Below are positions 31,378 through 39,540 of a stretch of DNA of 64,000 nucleotides, piece after piece. The stretch covers positions 248,001-312,000 of the forward strand of contig NZ_JAIQDW010000003.1 in the NCBI RefSeq assembly GCF_020026925.1. The letters run 5' to 3'. Position 1 is the first letter of the stretch; every line of letters begins with the position of its first letter. A program made the translations under genes and the position numbers. The notes beneath the pieces were generated by a model that was not told the DNA's origin, searched no databases, and saw only the letters and a list, made by a program, of their open reading frames with translations. The stretch is from Flavobacterium hibisci (GTDB lineage: Bacteria; Bacteroidota; Bacteroidia; Flavobacteriales; Flavobacteriaceae).

Positions 31378-32040
31378 CTAATCGACTAAAGATGTGTGCT
31401 CATTTAAATATTTTTTGATCAAATAATGACCCAAATAAATTAAAGGTGTTAAAACTATTGCAATTGAAAGCTTAAAAGTATAGCCAACTAATGCAGAAGA
31501 CAGAAAAGTATCAAAATCAATTTTCCCGGGCAGATAAAATGCGATTCCGAGAACAATAAACGAATCAAATAATTGTGAAATTATGGTTGAGCCTGTTGTT
31601 CTGAGCCATATTTTTTTGTCGCCGGTACGATTTTTAAAGAACCAAAAGACACTAACATCAATAAGCTGAGATACCATAAAAGCGATAATACTTCCAACGA
31701 TAATCCACATACTTTGTCCAAAAACTGCCTGAAACTGTTCATCATTAACCGGACTAATCCCTTTTGCTGCCGGAATTGCTATTGCCATAAACAATATTAA
31801 AAACGAATATGCGATTAAGCAAGACGTAATAAATGATAGTTTTTTAACTCCTTTTTCTCCAAAATATTCATTAATTAGATCCGTTGTCAGAAAAACAATA
31901 GGCCAGGGTAAAATCCCGATGCTCATTACAAATGGCCCTATCTGAATTAATTTTCCTCCAATAAGCTCTGCTACAACGGCATTAGTTATAAATATCCCTG
32001 CCAGAATTACAAATACAATTTCTTTTTTTGTTTTAAACAT
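31378..32040 (-). CDS. Queuosine precursor transporter (YhhQ/VUT family)
   Basis: A 220-residue inner-membrane protein with six hydrophobic segments. It matches the YhhQ/VUT family, importers of queuine precursors such as preQ0 or preQ1. ITNAVVAELIGGKLIQ, FLTTDLINEYFGEKGVKK, SQLIDVSVFWFFKNRTGDK and STIISQLFDSFIV are diagnostic. The ATG at 32040 is preferred to a TTG at 32064 because a promoter box covers the latter. queG at 58519 is a second queuosine gene in the window. Confidence 0.9.
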   Translation of the reverse strand: MFKTKKEIVFVILAGIFITNAVVAELIGGKLIQIGPFVMSIGILPWPIVFLTTDLINEYFGEKGVKKLSFITSCLIAYSFLILFMAIAIPAAKGISPVNDEQFQAVFGQSMWIIVGSIIAFMVSQLIDVSVFWFFKNRTGDKKIWLRTTGSTIISQLFDSFIVLGIAFYLPGKIDFDTFLSSALVGYTFKLSIAIVLTPLIYLGHYLIKKYLNEHTSLVD

Positions 32041-32061
32041 ATAAATTTGTAAATAATCTTT

Positions 32062-32069
32062 CAAATTTA
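32062..32069 (-). promoter_or_regulatory. Promoter -7 element of the queuosine-precursor transporter gene
   Basis: TAAATTTG on the minus strand matches TAnnTTTG, 21 bases before the ATG at 32040. Confidence 0.5.
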
Positions 32070-32191
32070 AGCTATTTCTTTATAATTAAAAATGGTTTGT
32101 TAAAATTGGAATGTTTGTTTTTAAGTTTCTAAAAGTTAAATTTTTATGCATATAGTTTGTTTTAGTTATTTTTGAAACAATAATCGTTTTA

Positions 32192-34339
32192 ATGATGAAA
32201 AACAAATTCTTTAATGTAATGAAAAAAATAATCACAATTTTTCTCATGAGTACAAGCTTTTTTGCGTCAAACGCACAAACTAATACTGAGAATCCATTGC
32301 TGAAGGAGTGGAAAGGTCCCTATGGAGGTGTTCCTGCTTTTGACGCATATCAAGTTTCAGATTTTAAACCTGCAATTCAGTTTGCAATTCAGGAAAAACT
32401 AAATGAAATTGATGCGATTGCAAATAATCCAAAAGCGCCAACTTTTGATAATACAATTGCAGCTTTGGAACGTTCTGGTAAAACTATAGATCGAATTTCT
32501 GCCGTTTACGGAATTTACAGGTCAAACTTAAGTAGTCCTGAATTTAATGTTATTGACAGAGAAATGTCGCCTAAATTTTCTGAATTTAGTGATAAAATCA
32601 ATCAGAATAAAAAACTTTTTACAAGAATTGAAACCTTATATAATTCTAAGGAAAGTAAAAAATTAACCAGCGAACAGCAGCGTTTGATTTGGTTGTATTA
32701 TACAAATTTTGTTCGTCAGGGAGCAAAATTAAATAAAACGGATAAAGAGAAAGTAGCCGCTGTAAATAAAGAATTAGCGTCTCTTTTTACTCTTTTTAGT
32801 CAAAATTTATTGGCCGAAGAGCAGAATCAATATGTAGAATTAAAAACAGAAAATGACTTTGATGGTTTGCCCGAGGAGGTAAAAAAAGCTGCTATTGCTG
32901 AGGCTAAAGAAAGAAAGCTGAATGTTATGGGGTGTATTGCTAATACACGTTCTTCCATTGAGCCGTTTTTGACTTTTTCGACACGCAGGGATTTAAGAGA
33001 AAAAGCATTCGAAATTTTTGTAAAACGCGGTGATAATGGAAACGCAAATGATAATAATGCGACTTTAGTTTCTATTTTAGAATTACGAACTAAAAAAGCG
33101 AAATTACTGGGTTATCCAACTTTTGCTCATTGGAGTTTGTCAAACAAAATGGCAAAAGATCCGCAAAAAACTTTAGACTTAATGCTTTCTGTTTGGGAAC
33201 CTGCAGTTGAAAAAGTGCATGAAGATGTAGCAGAAATGCAAAAAATCGTAGATGCAGAAGGGGGTAAGTTTAAAATCCAGCCATGGGATTATCGTTATTA
33301 TGCTGAAAAAGTTAGAAAAGCCAAGTATGATTTAGATCAAAACGAAGTTAAACCATACTTACAATTAGAAAAATTGAGAGAAGGAATGTTTTGGGTGGCC
33401 GGTGAATTATTTAATTTGAATTTTAAGCAAGTTGCCAATGTGCCGGTTTATCATCCGGATGTTCGTGTTTGGGAAGTAAGTAATAAATTAACGGGGAAAG
33501 CAGTTGGTTTATGGTATTTTGATCCCTATGCACGTGCTGGGAAACGTTCAGGAGCCTGGATGAATGCTTATCGTAACCAGCAGAGATTAGATGGAGAGGT
33601 TCTGACAATCGTGTCTAATAACTGTAACTTCGTAAAAGGTGCTCCAAATGAAGCTATTTTAATTTCATGGGACGATGCTTCGACTTTATTTCATGAGTTT
33701 GGACATGCGCTTCACGGGTTATGTTCAAATGTTACTTATCCAAGTTTGGCAGGGACTTCTGTAGCTCGAGATTATGTTGAATTTCCATCTCAATTGTTAG
33801 AACATTGGTTAGCAACTCCGGAAGTATTAAATAAATTTGCGCTCCATTATAAAACAGGTGCACCATTGCCTAAATCTTTTGTAGAAAGAATTGAAAGAGC
33901 AGCAAATTTTGGAGAAGGATTTTCAACAGTGGAAACTATTTCCAGTTCATTGGTTGATATGAAACTGCATTTGGCTACAGAAAAAATCGATCCGAAGAAA
34001 TTTGAGAAGGAAACTTTAGATGCGCTTCATATGCCTTCAGAAATTGTAATGCGTCACCGTATTCCGCAATTTGGACATATCTTTTCAGGAGATGGTTATT
34101 CTGCAGGATATTACAGTTATTTATGGGCTGACGTTATTAATGCAGATGCCTGGGAAGCTTTTACAGAAGGAAAAGGCCCTTATGATAAAGCAGTGGCAAA
34201 ACGTCTATATGATACTGTTTTCAGTGTTGGAAATACAATTGATCAGGAGAAAGCGTATGAAAATTTCAGGGGTAGAGCCCCAAAGTCTGACGCGTTAATG
34301 CGTGCCAGAAATTTTCCGGTTGCTGGAACTAAAAAATAA
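32192..34339 (+). CDS. M3 family metallopeptidase, peptidyl-dipeptidase Dcp type
   Basis: A 715-residue zinc peptidase that trims dipeptides from peptide C-termini or cleaves short oligopeptides. The zinc motif HEFGH is in ASTLFHEFGHALHG near residue 507, with the third-ligand region further on. A signal peptide (IITIFLMSTSFFASNAQ) predicts export to the periplasm, unlike cytoplasmic Dcp of E. coli. The start could also be the ATG at 32219; TATTTTTG at 32167-32174 is the likely promoter box. Confidence 0.92.
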   Translation: MMKNKFFNVMKKIITIFLMSTSFFASNAQTNTENPLLKEWKGPYGGVPAFDAYQVSDFKPAIQFAIQEKLNEIDAIANNPKAPTFDNTIAALERSGKTIDRISAVYGIYRSNLSSPEFNVIDREMSPKFSEFSDKINQNKKLFTRIETLYNSKESKKLTSEQQRLIWLYYTNFVRQGAKLNKTDKEKVAAVNKELASLFTLFSQNLLAEEQNQYVELKTENDFDGLPEEVKKAAIAEAKERKLNVMGCIANTRSSIEPFLTFSTRRDLREKAFEIFVKRGDNGNANDNNATLVSILELRTKKAKLLGYPTFAHWSLSNKMAKDPQKTLDLMLSVWEPAVEKVHEDVAEMQKIVDAEGGKFKIQPWDYRYYAEKVRKAKYDLDQNEVKPYLQLEKLREGMFWVAGELFNLNFKQVANVPVYHPDVRVWEVSNKLTGKAVGLWYFDPYARAGKRSGAWMNAYRNQQRLDGEVLTIVSNNCNFVKGAPNEAILISWDDASTLFHEFGHALHGLCSNVTYPSLAGTSVARDYVEFPSQLLEHWLATPEVLNKFALHYKTGAPLPKSFVERIERAANFGEGFSTVETISSSLVDMKLHLATEKIDPKKFEKETLDALHMPSEIVMRHRIPQFGHIFSGDGYSAGYYSYLWADVINADAWEAFTEGKGPYDKAVAKRLYDTVFSVGNTIDQEKAYENFRGRAPKSDALMRARNFPVAGTKK

Positions 34340-34384
34340 ATGACCAGAAAACGTCTAATCGATGTGTTATATTTCATAAATGAC

Positions 34385-34419
34385 AAAAGCCCGAATAATA
34401 ACTAAATATTCGGGCTTTT
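34385..34419. terminator. Bidirectional intrinsic terminator
   Basis: A perfect 13-bp stem AAAAGCCCGAATA/TATTCGGGCTTTT separates the peptidase gene from the convergent tsf gene. Confidence 0.92.
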
Positions 34420-34439
34420 TGTATTGAAAAAATAATATA

Positions 34440-35402
34440 TTAACCTAAAGTAACTCTTTTGAAACCTGTAATTTCAACATTGAATCCTTTTACGTAATCA
34501 CCAACTTTTTTACTGTCATCTTTGATGAAGTTTTGATCTAATAAAGCTTTCTCCTGATCTAAAGTAGTGTTGTCAGAAATAAAACGTTGTACTTTTCCTG
34601 GAAGAATTTTATCCCAGATTTGCTCTGGCTTTCCTTCAGCTTTTAATTCAGCTTTAGCATCTTCTTCAGCTTGTTTGATAACTTCAGGAGTTAATTGAGA
34701 GTAAGAGATGTATTTAGGAACATTTTTTAAAGTTTTTCCTAAACGTTTTGCTTCTTCATTGTCTTTTTCGATTACAGCAATACGAGCAGCAAGTTCTGAT
34801 TCAACGAACGCAGGATCAAAATCTTTGTAAGATAATGTATCAGCTCCCATAGAAGCAACTTGCATAGAGATATCTTTCGTTAAAGTTTCTGCATTAGCAA
34901 CTGGAGCAGAAATTGCAGTTAAAGCAGCAATTTTGTTAACGTGAACGTAAGATCCAACGTAAGCACCTTCTAAAATTTCAAAACCACCGATTTCGATTTT
35001 TTCACCGATAACACCAGTTTGCTCGATTAATTTCTCAGCAACAGTGATTCCGTTGAAATCAGAAGCTAATAATTCTTCTTTAGAAGAGAAATTGATAGCT
35101 CTTTCAACTAAATCTTTAGCTAAAGTTACGAAAGCTTCGTTTTTACCTACGAAGTCAGTTTCACAGTTTAAAGTGATGATAGCTCCTTTAGTGTGGTCAG
35201 CATTGATAAAAGAAACAGCAGCTCCTTCAGAAGACTCACGGTCAGAACGGTTAGCAGCAACTTTTTGTCCTTTTTCTCTAAGGATTTGTATCGCTTTATC
35301 GAAATCTCCTTCAGCTTCAACTAAAGCTTTTTTACAGTCCATCATTCCGGCACCTGTAGATTGTCTTAATTTATTTACGTCTGCAGCAGTAATTGTTGCC
35401 AT
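34440..35402 (-). CDS. tsf: Translation elongation factor Ts
   Basis: A 320-residue nucleotide-exchange factor for EF-Tu. The N-terminal domain begins TAADVNKLRQSTGAGMMDCKKAL; the TDFVG motif of the EF-Tu contact is in NCETDFVGKNEAF near residue 80. Length is typical of Bacteroidota. It lies downstream of rpsB; the 138-base gap between them holds an AATTCC-type repeat. Confidence 0.97.
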   Translation of the reverse strand: MATITAADVNKLRQSTGAGMMDCKKALVEAEGDFDKAIQILREKGQKVAANRSDRESSEGAAVSFINADHTKGAIITLNCETDFVGKNEAFVTLAKDLVERAINFSSKEELLASDFNGITVAEKLIEQTGVIGEKIEIGGFEILEGAYVGSYVHVNKIAALTAISAPVANAETLTKDISMQVASMGADTLSYKDFDPAFVESELAARIAVIEKDNEEAKRLGKTLKNVPKYISYSQLTPEVIKQAEEDAKAELKAEGKPEQIWDKILPGKVQRFISDNTTLDQEKALLDQNFIKDDSKKVGDYVKGFNVEITGFKRVTLG

Positions 35403-35429
35403 AATATTTTGAATTTTAATGTTAAAAGT

Positions 35430-35535
35430 AAAAATTCCATATTCTAAATCCCAAAATCCAATTTTATTAAATTATCAACATAACGTTTTTAATTTTTTAT
35501 TTGGAATCTGGAATTTAAAATTTGGAATTTAAAGT
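35430..35535. repeat. AATTCCAAA-type intergenic repeat between rpsB and tsf
   Basis: AAAATTCCATATTCTAAATC at the tsf side and TTTGGAATCTGGAATT with TTTGGAATTT at the rpsB side form an imperfect inverted repeat that fills the gap. The words match copies A and B at 13645 and 20286. Confidence 0.65.
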
Positions 35536-35540
35536 TTGAT

Positions 35541-36314
35541 TTATTCTTCAGTTGCAGGAGCAGCTTCAGCCTCAACAGCAGGAGCAGCTTCTTCTTCAGC
35601 AGCAACTTCAGTTTCTTTTTCAGCACCTCTGTCAGAAAGACCTTCGATTACAGCAGTAGTTACTAAAGATAAAATTTTGTCAATTGATTTAGAAGCGTCA
35701 TCATTTGCAGGAATCACGTAATCAACCTCTCTTGGGTCAGAATTCGTATCAACCATTGCGAAAACTGGAATGTTTAATTTTTGAGCTTCTTTTATTGCGA
35801 TGTGTTCAGCTTTGATATCTACTACGAACAATGCTGCAGGTAGTCTAGACATATCAGCAATTGAACCTAAGTTTTTCTCTAATTTAGCACGTAGACGATC
35901 AACTTGTAAGCGCTCTTTTTTAGATAGAGTGTTGAAAGTACCATCTTTCTTCATTTTATCGATAGAAGACATTTTTTTAACTGCCTTTCTGATAGTTACG
36001 AAGTTAGTCAGCATTCCGCCTGGCCATCTTTCAGTGATGTAAGGCATGTTTGCAGCTTTTGCTTTTTCAGCAACGATGTCTTTTGCTTGTTTTTTGGTAG
36101 CTACGAATAAGATTTTTCTACCTGATGCAGCGATTTTTTTCAAAGCTTCGTTAGCTTCTTCAATTTTAGCTGCAGTTTTATATAGATTGATAATGTGAAT
36201 ACCATTACGCTCCATATAAATGTAAGGAGCCATGTTTGGATCCCATTTTCTAGTCATGTGTCCGAAGTGAACACCTGCTTCTAGTAATTCTTTTACTTCT
36301 ATTTTGTTTGCCAT
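35541..36314 (-). CDS. rpsB: 30S ribosomal protein S2
   Basis: A 257-residue S2 protein. VKELLEAGVHFGHMTRKWDPNM opens it, and RWPGGMLTNF and VFAMVDTNSDPREVDYVIPANDDA are diagnostic. The C-terminus is an Ala/Glu-rich tail (EVAAEEEAAPAVEAEAAP), common in this phylum. It is preceded by a 176-base gap with a folded leader (see 36341-36413). Confidence 0.97.
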   Translation of the reverse strand: MANKIEVKELLEAGVHFGHMTRKWDPNMAPYIYMERNGIHIINLYKTAAKIEEANEALKKIAASGRKILFVATKKQAKDIVAEKAKAANMPYITERWPGGMLTNFVTIRKAVKKMSSIDKMKKDGTFNTLSKKERLQVDRLRAKLEKNLGSIADMSRLPAALFVVDIKAEHIAIKEAQKLNIPVFAMVDTNSDPREVDYVIPANDDASKSIDKILSLVTTAVIEGLSDRGAEKETEVAAEEEAAPAVEAEAAPATEE

Positions 36315-36340
36315 TTTTGTACTAGTTTACGTTCTGTTGA

Positions 36341-36413
36341 TTAGCAATGTATAAATGGCGGTTTCCCAGGCTTCATACATTTAGATGCTAAACTATATCC
36401 TACCTCGATAGGA
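36341..36413 (-). ncRNA. Structured leader upstream of rpsB (putative S2 autoregulatory element)
   Basis: On the transcript a hairpin TCCTA-TCGAGG-TAGGA (36398-36413) is followed by a second fold in which TTAGCA/TGCTAA close an outer stem (ends 36341 and 36392) and ATGTAT/ATACAT an inner one. Two hairpins 30 bases before an S2 start codon suggest a feedback element, as S2 is autoregulated in other bacteria; this is inference. Confidence 0.45.
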
Positions 36414-36490
36414 GAGCAACAATAACTGTGTTTTTTAATTTCAATAAATAATTGATAATGTCTTGTTCCATCTGAACAAGACAGGTAATA

Positions 36491-36877
36491 TTAACGTTTA
36501 GAGAACTGGAATCTCTTACGAGCTTTCTTCTGACCGAATTTCTTACGTTCAACCATTCTTGGGTCTCTTGTTAATAAACCTTCTGGTTTAAGGATTCCTC
36601 TGTTTTCAGCGTTAACTTCACACATTACGCGTGCTAATGCCATTCTTACAGCTTCTGCCTGACCAGTTGTACCACCTCCGTAAACGTTTACTTTTACATC
36701 AAAGTTACTAGCGTTTTCTGTCATAGAAAGCGGTTGTAATACTTTGTATTGTAAAGTTGCAGTTGGAAAGTAAGTTGCGAATTCTTTTTTGTTTACAGTG
36801 ATGTTTCCAGTTCCTTCAGAAACATAAACACGTGCAACAGCGGTTTTTCTTCTACCGATTTTGTGAATAACTCCCAT
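36491..36877 (-). CDS. rpsI: 30S ribosomal protein S9
   Basis: A 128-residue S9 with the start IGRRKTAVARVYV, the GGGTTGQAEA loop and the basic C-terminus KFGQKKARKRFQFSKR, which reaches the P-site tRNA. The start overlaps the rplM end by one base. A hairpin CTTGTTCAGATGGAACAAG downstream (36459-36477 region) may end the rplM-rpsI transcript. Confidence 0.97.
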   Translation of the reverse strand: MGVIHKIGRRKTAVARVYVSEGTGNITVNKKEFATYFPTATLQYKVLQPLSMTENASNFDVKVNVYGGGTTGQAEAVRMALARVMCEVNAENRGILKPEGLLTRDPRMVERKKFGQKKARKRFQFSKR

Positions 36878-37332
36878 TACTTAAGATCATTTAGGTTAAC
36901 AGTTCTAGGTTTTTGAGCTCCATGAGTGTGCTCAGATCCTACAACAACATTTAGATTTCTGAAAAGTTCTGCTCCTAATTTGTTTTTAGGTAACATACCT
37001 TTTACCGCTTTTTCTACTAATAATGCAGGGTTTTTTGCTTGCAATACTTTAGCAGTTAAAGTTCTTTGTCCTCCTGGGTAACCTGTATGACGCATGTAAA
37101 TTTTGTCATTCATTTTTGTACCTGTAAGGTTAATTTTTTCTGAGTTGATAACAATTACGTTATCTCCACAGTCAACGTGCGGTGTGTAACTTGGCTTGTA
37201 CTTACCTCTTAAGATCATCGCAACCTTTGAAGCAAGACGTCCTAAGTTATGACCTTCAGCGTCAACAACAATCCACTCTTTAGTTACAGTGGCTTTGCTT
37301 GCTGAAACTGTTTTGTAGCTTAATGCGTCCAT
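36877..37332 (-). CDS. rplM: 50S ribosomal protein L13
   Basis: A 151-residue L13; WIVVDAEGHNLGRLASKVA, VINSEKI, YMRHTGYPGGQR and AVKGMLPKNKLG are diagnostic. First gene of the rplM-rpsI pair, with a strong promoter and a hairpin at the very 5' end of its transcript. Confidence 0.97.
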   Translation of the reverse strand: MDALSYKTVSASKATVTKEWIVVDAEGHNLGRLASKVAMILRGKYKPSYTPHVDCGDNVIVINSEKINLTGTKMNDKIYMRHTGYPGGQRTLTAKVLQAKNPALLVEKAVKGMLPKNKLGAELFRNLNVVVGSEHTHGAQKPRTVNLNDLK

Positions 37333-37354
37333 AATATTATTTTAATTAAACATT

Positions 37355-37375
37355 CCATCCCCAATAAAGGGGATG
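37355..37375 (-). promoter_or_regulatory. 5'-terminal hairpin of the rplM-rpsI transcript
   Basis: On the minus strand CATCCCC-TTTATT-GGGGATG begins directly after the -7 box, so the transcript should start within or at its left arm, giving at least a CCCC/GGGG stem at the 5' end. It could stabilise the mRNA or serve L13 feedback. There is no T-run. Confidence 0.5.
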
Positions 37376-37406
37376 CAAAAGTACAATTAATTATTTTAAA
37401 ACCAAA
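37376..37406 (-). promoter_or_regulatory. Promoter of rplM-rpsI
   Basis: TTTG (37403-37406), a 19-base spacer and TACTTTTG (37376-37383) on the minus strand match the Bacteroidota consensus in full. Confidence 0.8.
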
Positions 37407-37592
37407 TACCTTAAAAGAATATTTTAAATACTGAAAATCAGGCTGTCAGTTAAGGAATTAAATCCCTGAAAATTTAGTTTACATTATTATAAAGGGAAAA
37501 CTAAAGATATTTTACAGGATTTTATAAAATTATAGTCTGATATGGTTTTGTTTTGAAATGAATCTCCCAGTTTAAATACTGGCATGTGTTTT

Positions 37593-37625
37593 TTTGTTTT
37601 ATTTTAGGTAATTCTGTTATATTTG
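37593..37625 (+). promoter_or_regulatory. Promoter of the LacI-type regulator gene
   Basis: TTTG (37593-37596), a 21-base spacer and TATATTTG (37618-37625) match the consensus. The 320-base gap upstream of this gene shows nothing else besides the divergent rplM promoter. Confidence 0.75.
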
Positions 37626-37652
37626 TATCAATTACATAAAAAATTCAATTGG

Positions 37653-38681
37653 ATGAAAGCTAAAGCAACTCTAAAACAAATTGCGAAAGAACTTGGTGTG
37701 TCTGTTTCTACTGTATCTAAGGCATTAAATGATAGTCCTGAAATTAGTGAGCAAACCAAGGTGAAGATAAAGGAGTATGCAAAACTCAAAAATTATAAGC
37801 CAAATGTTATAGGTCTGAATTTAAAGAATAGAAAAACCAAAACAATTGGTGTAATTATACCTAATATATTAAATTCTTTTTTTGCGAAAGTTTTTAGTGG
37901 AATTGAGAAAGTAGCCGATAAAAAAGGATACAATGTAATTACTTGTATCTCGAATGAGTCTTTAGAAAAAGAAATTCATACACTCGAAATGCTGAGTAAC
38001 GGAACTATAGATGGTTTTATTCTTTCGGTTTCGCAGGAGGCTCAAAAATTAGAAGATTATGCTCATTTTACCGAAATTATAAATGATGGAACTCCAATTG
38101 TAATGTTTGACAGAATTGCTTATGGAGTAGAATGTGATAAAGTTGTTGTTGATGATTTTGATTCGGCTTTAAATTCAACCCAACATTTAATAAATTTAGG
38201 ATGTAAAAATATCGCCCTAATTTCTTCGGTAGATAACTTGAGTGTAGGAAAACTTAGGGCTGATGGATATTTGAAAGCATTAAAGGATAATAATATTCCG
38301 GTAAACGAAAAAATAATCCTTCGTACCAATTCAGAAGAAGATATGAAAAGTAAAATTGAAGCGATTTTCGATCATGAAATTGATGGGATTTTTGCTTTAG
38401 ATGAAAATGATTCAGTTGCAGCTTTAAGGGTAAGTCTGAAAAAAGGATTTAAGGTACCTGAAGATATTTCGATTATAGGGTTTGCTGATGGAATTTTAGC
38501 ATCAAGACGTTTGTCCCCAAGCTTAACGACTGTAAGTCAGCACGGAATTGAAATAGGGGAGGTTGCTGCTAAACGATTAATTTCAAGGCTGGAGGAAGAA
38601 GAAGGAGAAACTTCTGACTATGAAACGATTGTTATTAAGACAAAACTAAAAGAAAGAGAGTCAACCAGAAAGTCTAAATAG
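37653..38681 (+). CDS. LacI family transcriptional regulator
   Basis: A 342-residue repressor-type protein: N-terminal LacI helix-turn-helix (TLKQIAKELGVSVSTVSKAL) and a periplasmic-binding-protein-like effector domain (TIGVIIPNILNSFFAKVF; PIVMFDRI; GFADGILASRRLSPSLTTV). The ATG at 37653 is used; the frame upstream overlaps the promoter. No sugar-use genes are next to it, so its target and effector are unknown. Confidence 0.9.
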   Translation: MKAKATLKQIAKELGVSVSTVSKALNDSPEISEQTKVKIKEYAKLKNYKPNVIGLNLKNRKTKTIGVIIPNILNSFFAKVFSGIEKVADKKGYNVITCISNESLEKEIHTLEMLSNGTIDGFILSVSQEAQKLEDYAHFTEIINDGTPIVMFDRIAYGVECDKVVVDDFDSALNSTQHLINLGCKNIALISSVDNLSVGKLRADGYLKALKDNNIPVNEKIILRTNSEEDMKSKIEAIFDHEIDGIFALDENDSVAALRVSLKKGFKVPEDISIIGFADGILASRRLSPSLTTVSQHGIEIGEVAAKRLISRLEEEEGETSDYETIVIKTKLKERESTRKSK

Positions 38682-38690
38682 AAAAGAGAG

Positions 38691-38718
38691 AAATCCATTT
38701 TAGTTTTAAATTGGATTT
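38691..38718 (+). terminator. Terminator of the LacI-type gene
   Basis: AAATCCA...TGGATTT with a T-rich tail lies 10 bases after the stop. The remaining gap to 38970 holds no gene that I can see. Confidence 0.65.
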
Positions 38719-38970
38719 TTTATTTTATTATTTTATCTGTTTCTTAAGTTTTATAATAGATTTTAGTATGGTTTGCCAGTTGTTAGTTAATACTGCTATT
38801 GAAAAATGGTAAAACCGGTTCTGTTGTAAGTGTGTATTCTGACAATATTGGCTTAATGCTGTTTGAGAAATTAGTAATTTCTTTCTCTATAAATTAATGT
38901 CATTGCAATTGAGTTGAATAATTTTTGTGTTAAATTGAAGGTAAGTAATATTATTAGAGCAATCTAATTA

Positions 38971-38999
38971 TTTGATTTATAAAAAAAACACTATATTTG
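38971..38999 (+). promoter_or_regulatory. Promoter of rimP-nusA-infB
   Basis: TTTG (38971-38974), a 17-base spacer and TATATTTG (38992-38999). The predicted start is near 39005. Confidence 0.7.
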
Positions 39000-39027
39000 C
39001 ACCGTTATTTATTAAAATCTAAATAAT

Positions 39028-39053
39028 GAGGGGACTAATTGTCCCCTCTTTTT
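39028..39053 (+). terminator. Leader terminator-like hairpin of rimP-nusA-infB (putative attenuator)
   Basis: A perfect GC-rich 8-bp stem GAGGGGAC/GTCCCCTC with loop TAATT is followed by five T (39049-39053). It lies between the promoter and the rimP start, 9 bases before the ATG. Confidence 0.7.
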
Positions 39054-39061
39054 ATAAAATT

Positions 39062-39526
39062 ATGACATTTAAAGAAAAAGTAAACGCATTAATTAATGAA
39101 GCGCTTCTGGAAAAGCCATCGATCTTTTTGATTGATCTGGCTGTTTCGGATTCTTTTAAAATTAGTGTTGGTTTAGACGGAGATAATGGCGTTGCGTTGC
39201 AGGATTGTATTGATATCAGCCGTGCAATAGAGAATAATCTGGATCGTGAAGAACAGGATTTTTCACTTGAAGTAGCGTCTGTTGGAGTTGGTTCACCGCT
39301 GAAATTTACAAGACAATACAAGAAAAATATTGGTAGAACATTGATTGTTACTACAAATAGTGAAAAAATTGAAGCAGAATTGGTAGAAGCTAATGATGTT
39401 TTTATAATTTTGTCTTGGGAAGCAAGAGAACCGAAGAAAATAGGAAAAGGAAAGGAAACAGTTCAAAAAACGCAACAAATACCTTATACAGAAATTAAAG
39501 AGGCAATTGTTACAGTAACATTTTAA
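39062..39526 (+). CDS. rimP: Ribosome maturation factor RimP
   Basis: A 154-residue RimP, needed for 30S subunit maturation. [19 protein letters not shown], the conserved [27 protein letters not shown] region and [15 protein letters not shown] are diagnostic. The ATG at 39062 is used; the in-frame ATG at 39026 would put the leader hairpin in the coding region and add residues not seen in the family. First gene of rimP-nusA-infB. Confidence 0.95.
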   Translation: MTFKEKVNALINEALLEKPSIFLIDLAVSDSFKISVGLDGDNGVALQDCIDISRAIENNLDREEQDFSLEVASVGVGSPLKFTRQYKKNIGRTLIVTTNSEKIEAELVEANDVFIILSWEAREPKKIGKGKETVQKTQQIPYTEIKEAIVTVTF

Positions 39527-39540
39527 TTTAAAGAATTCGC

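Noticed and set aside
39026..39061. In-frame ATG at 39026 as the rimP start
   Set aside because: The added residues would be encoded by the leader hairpin and T-run, and RimP proteins begin with a segment like that at 39062.
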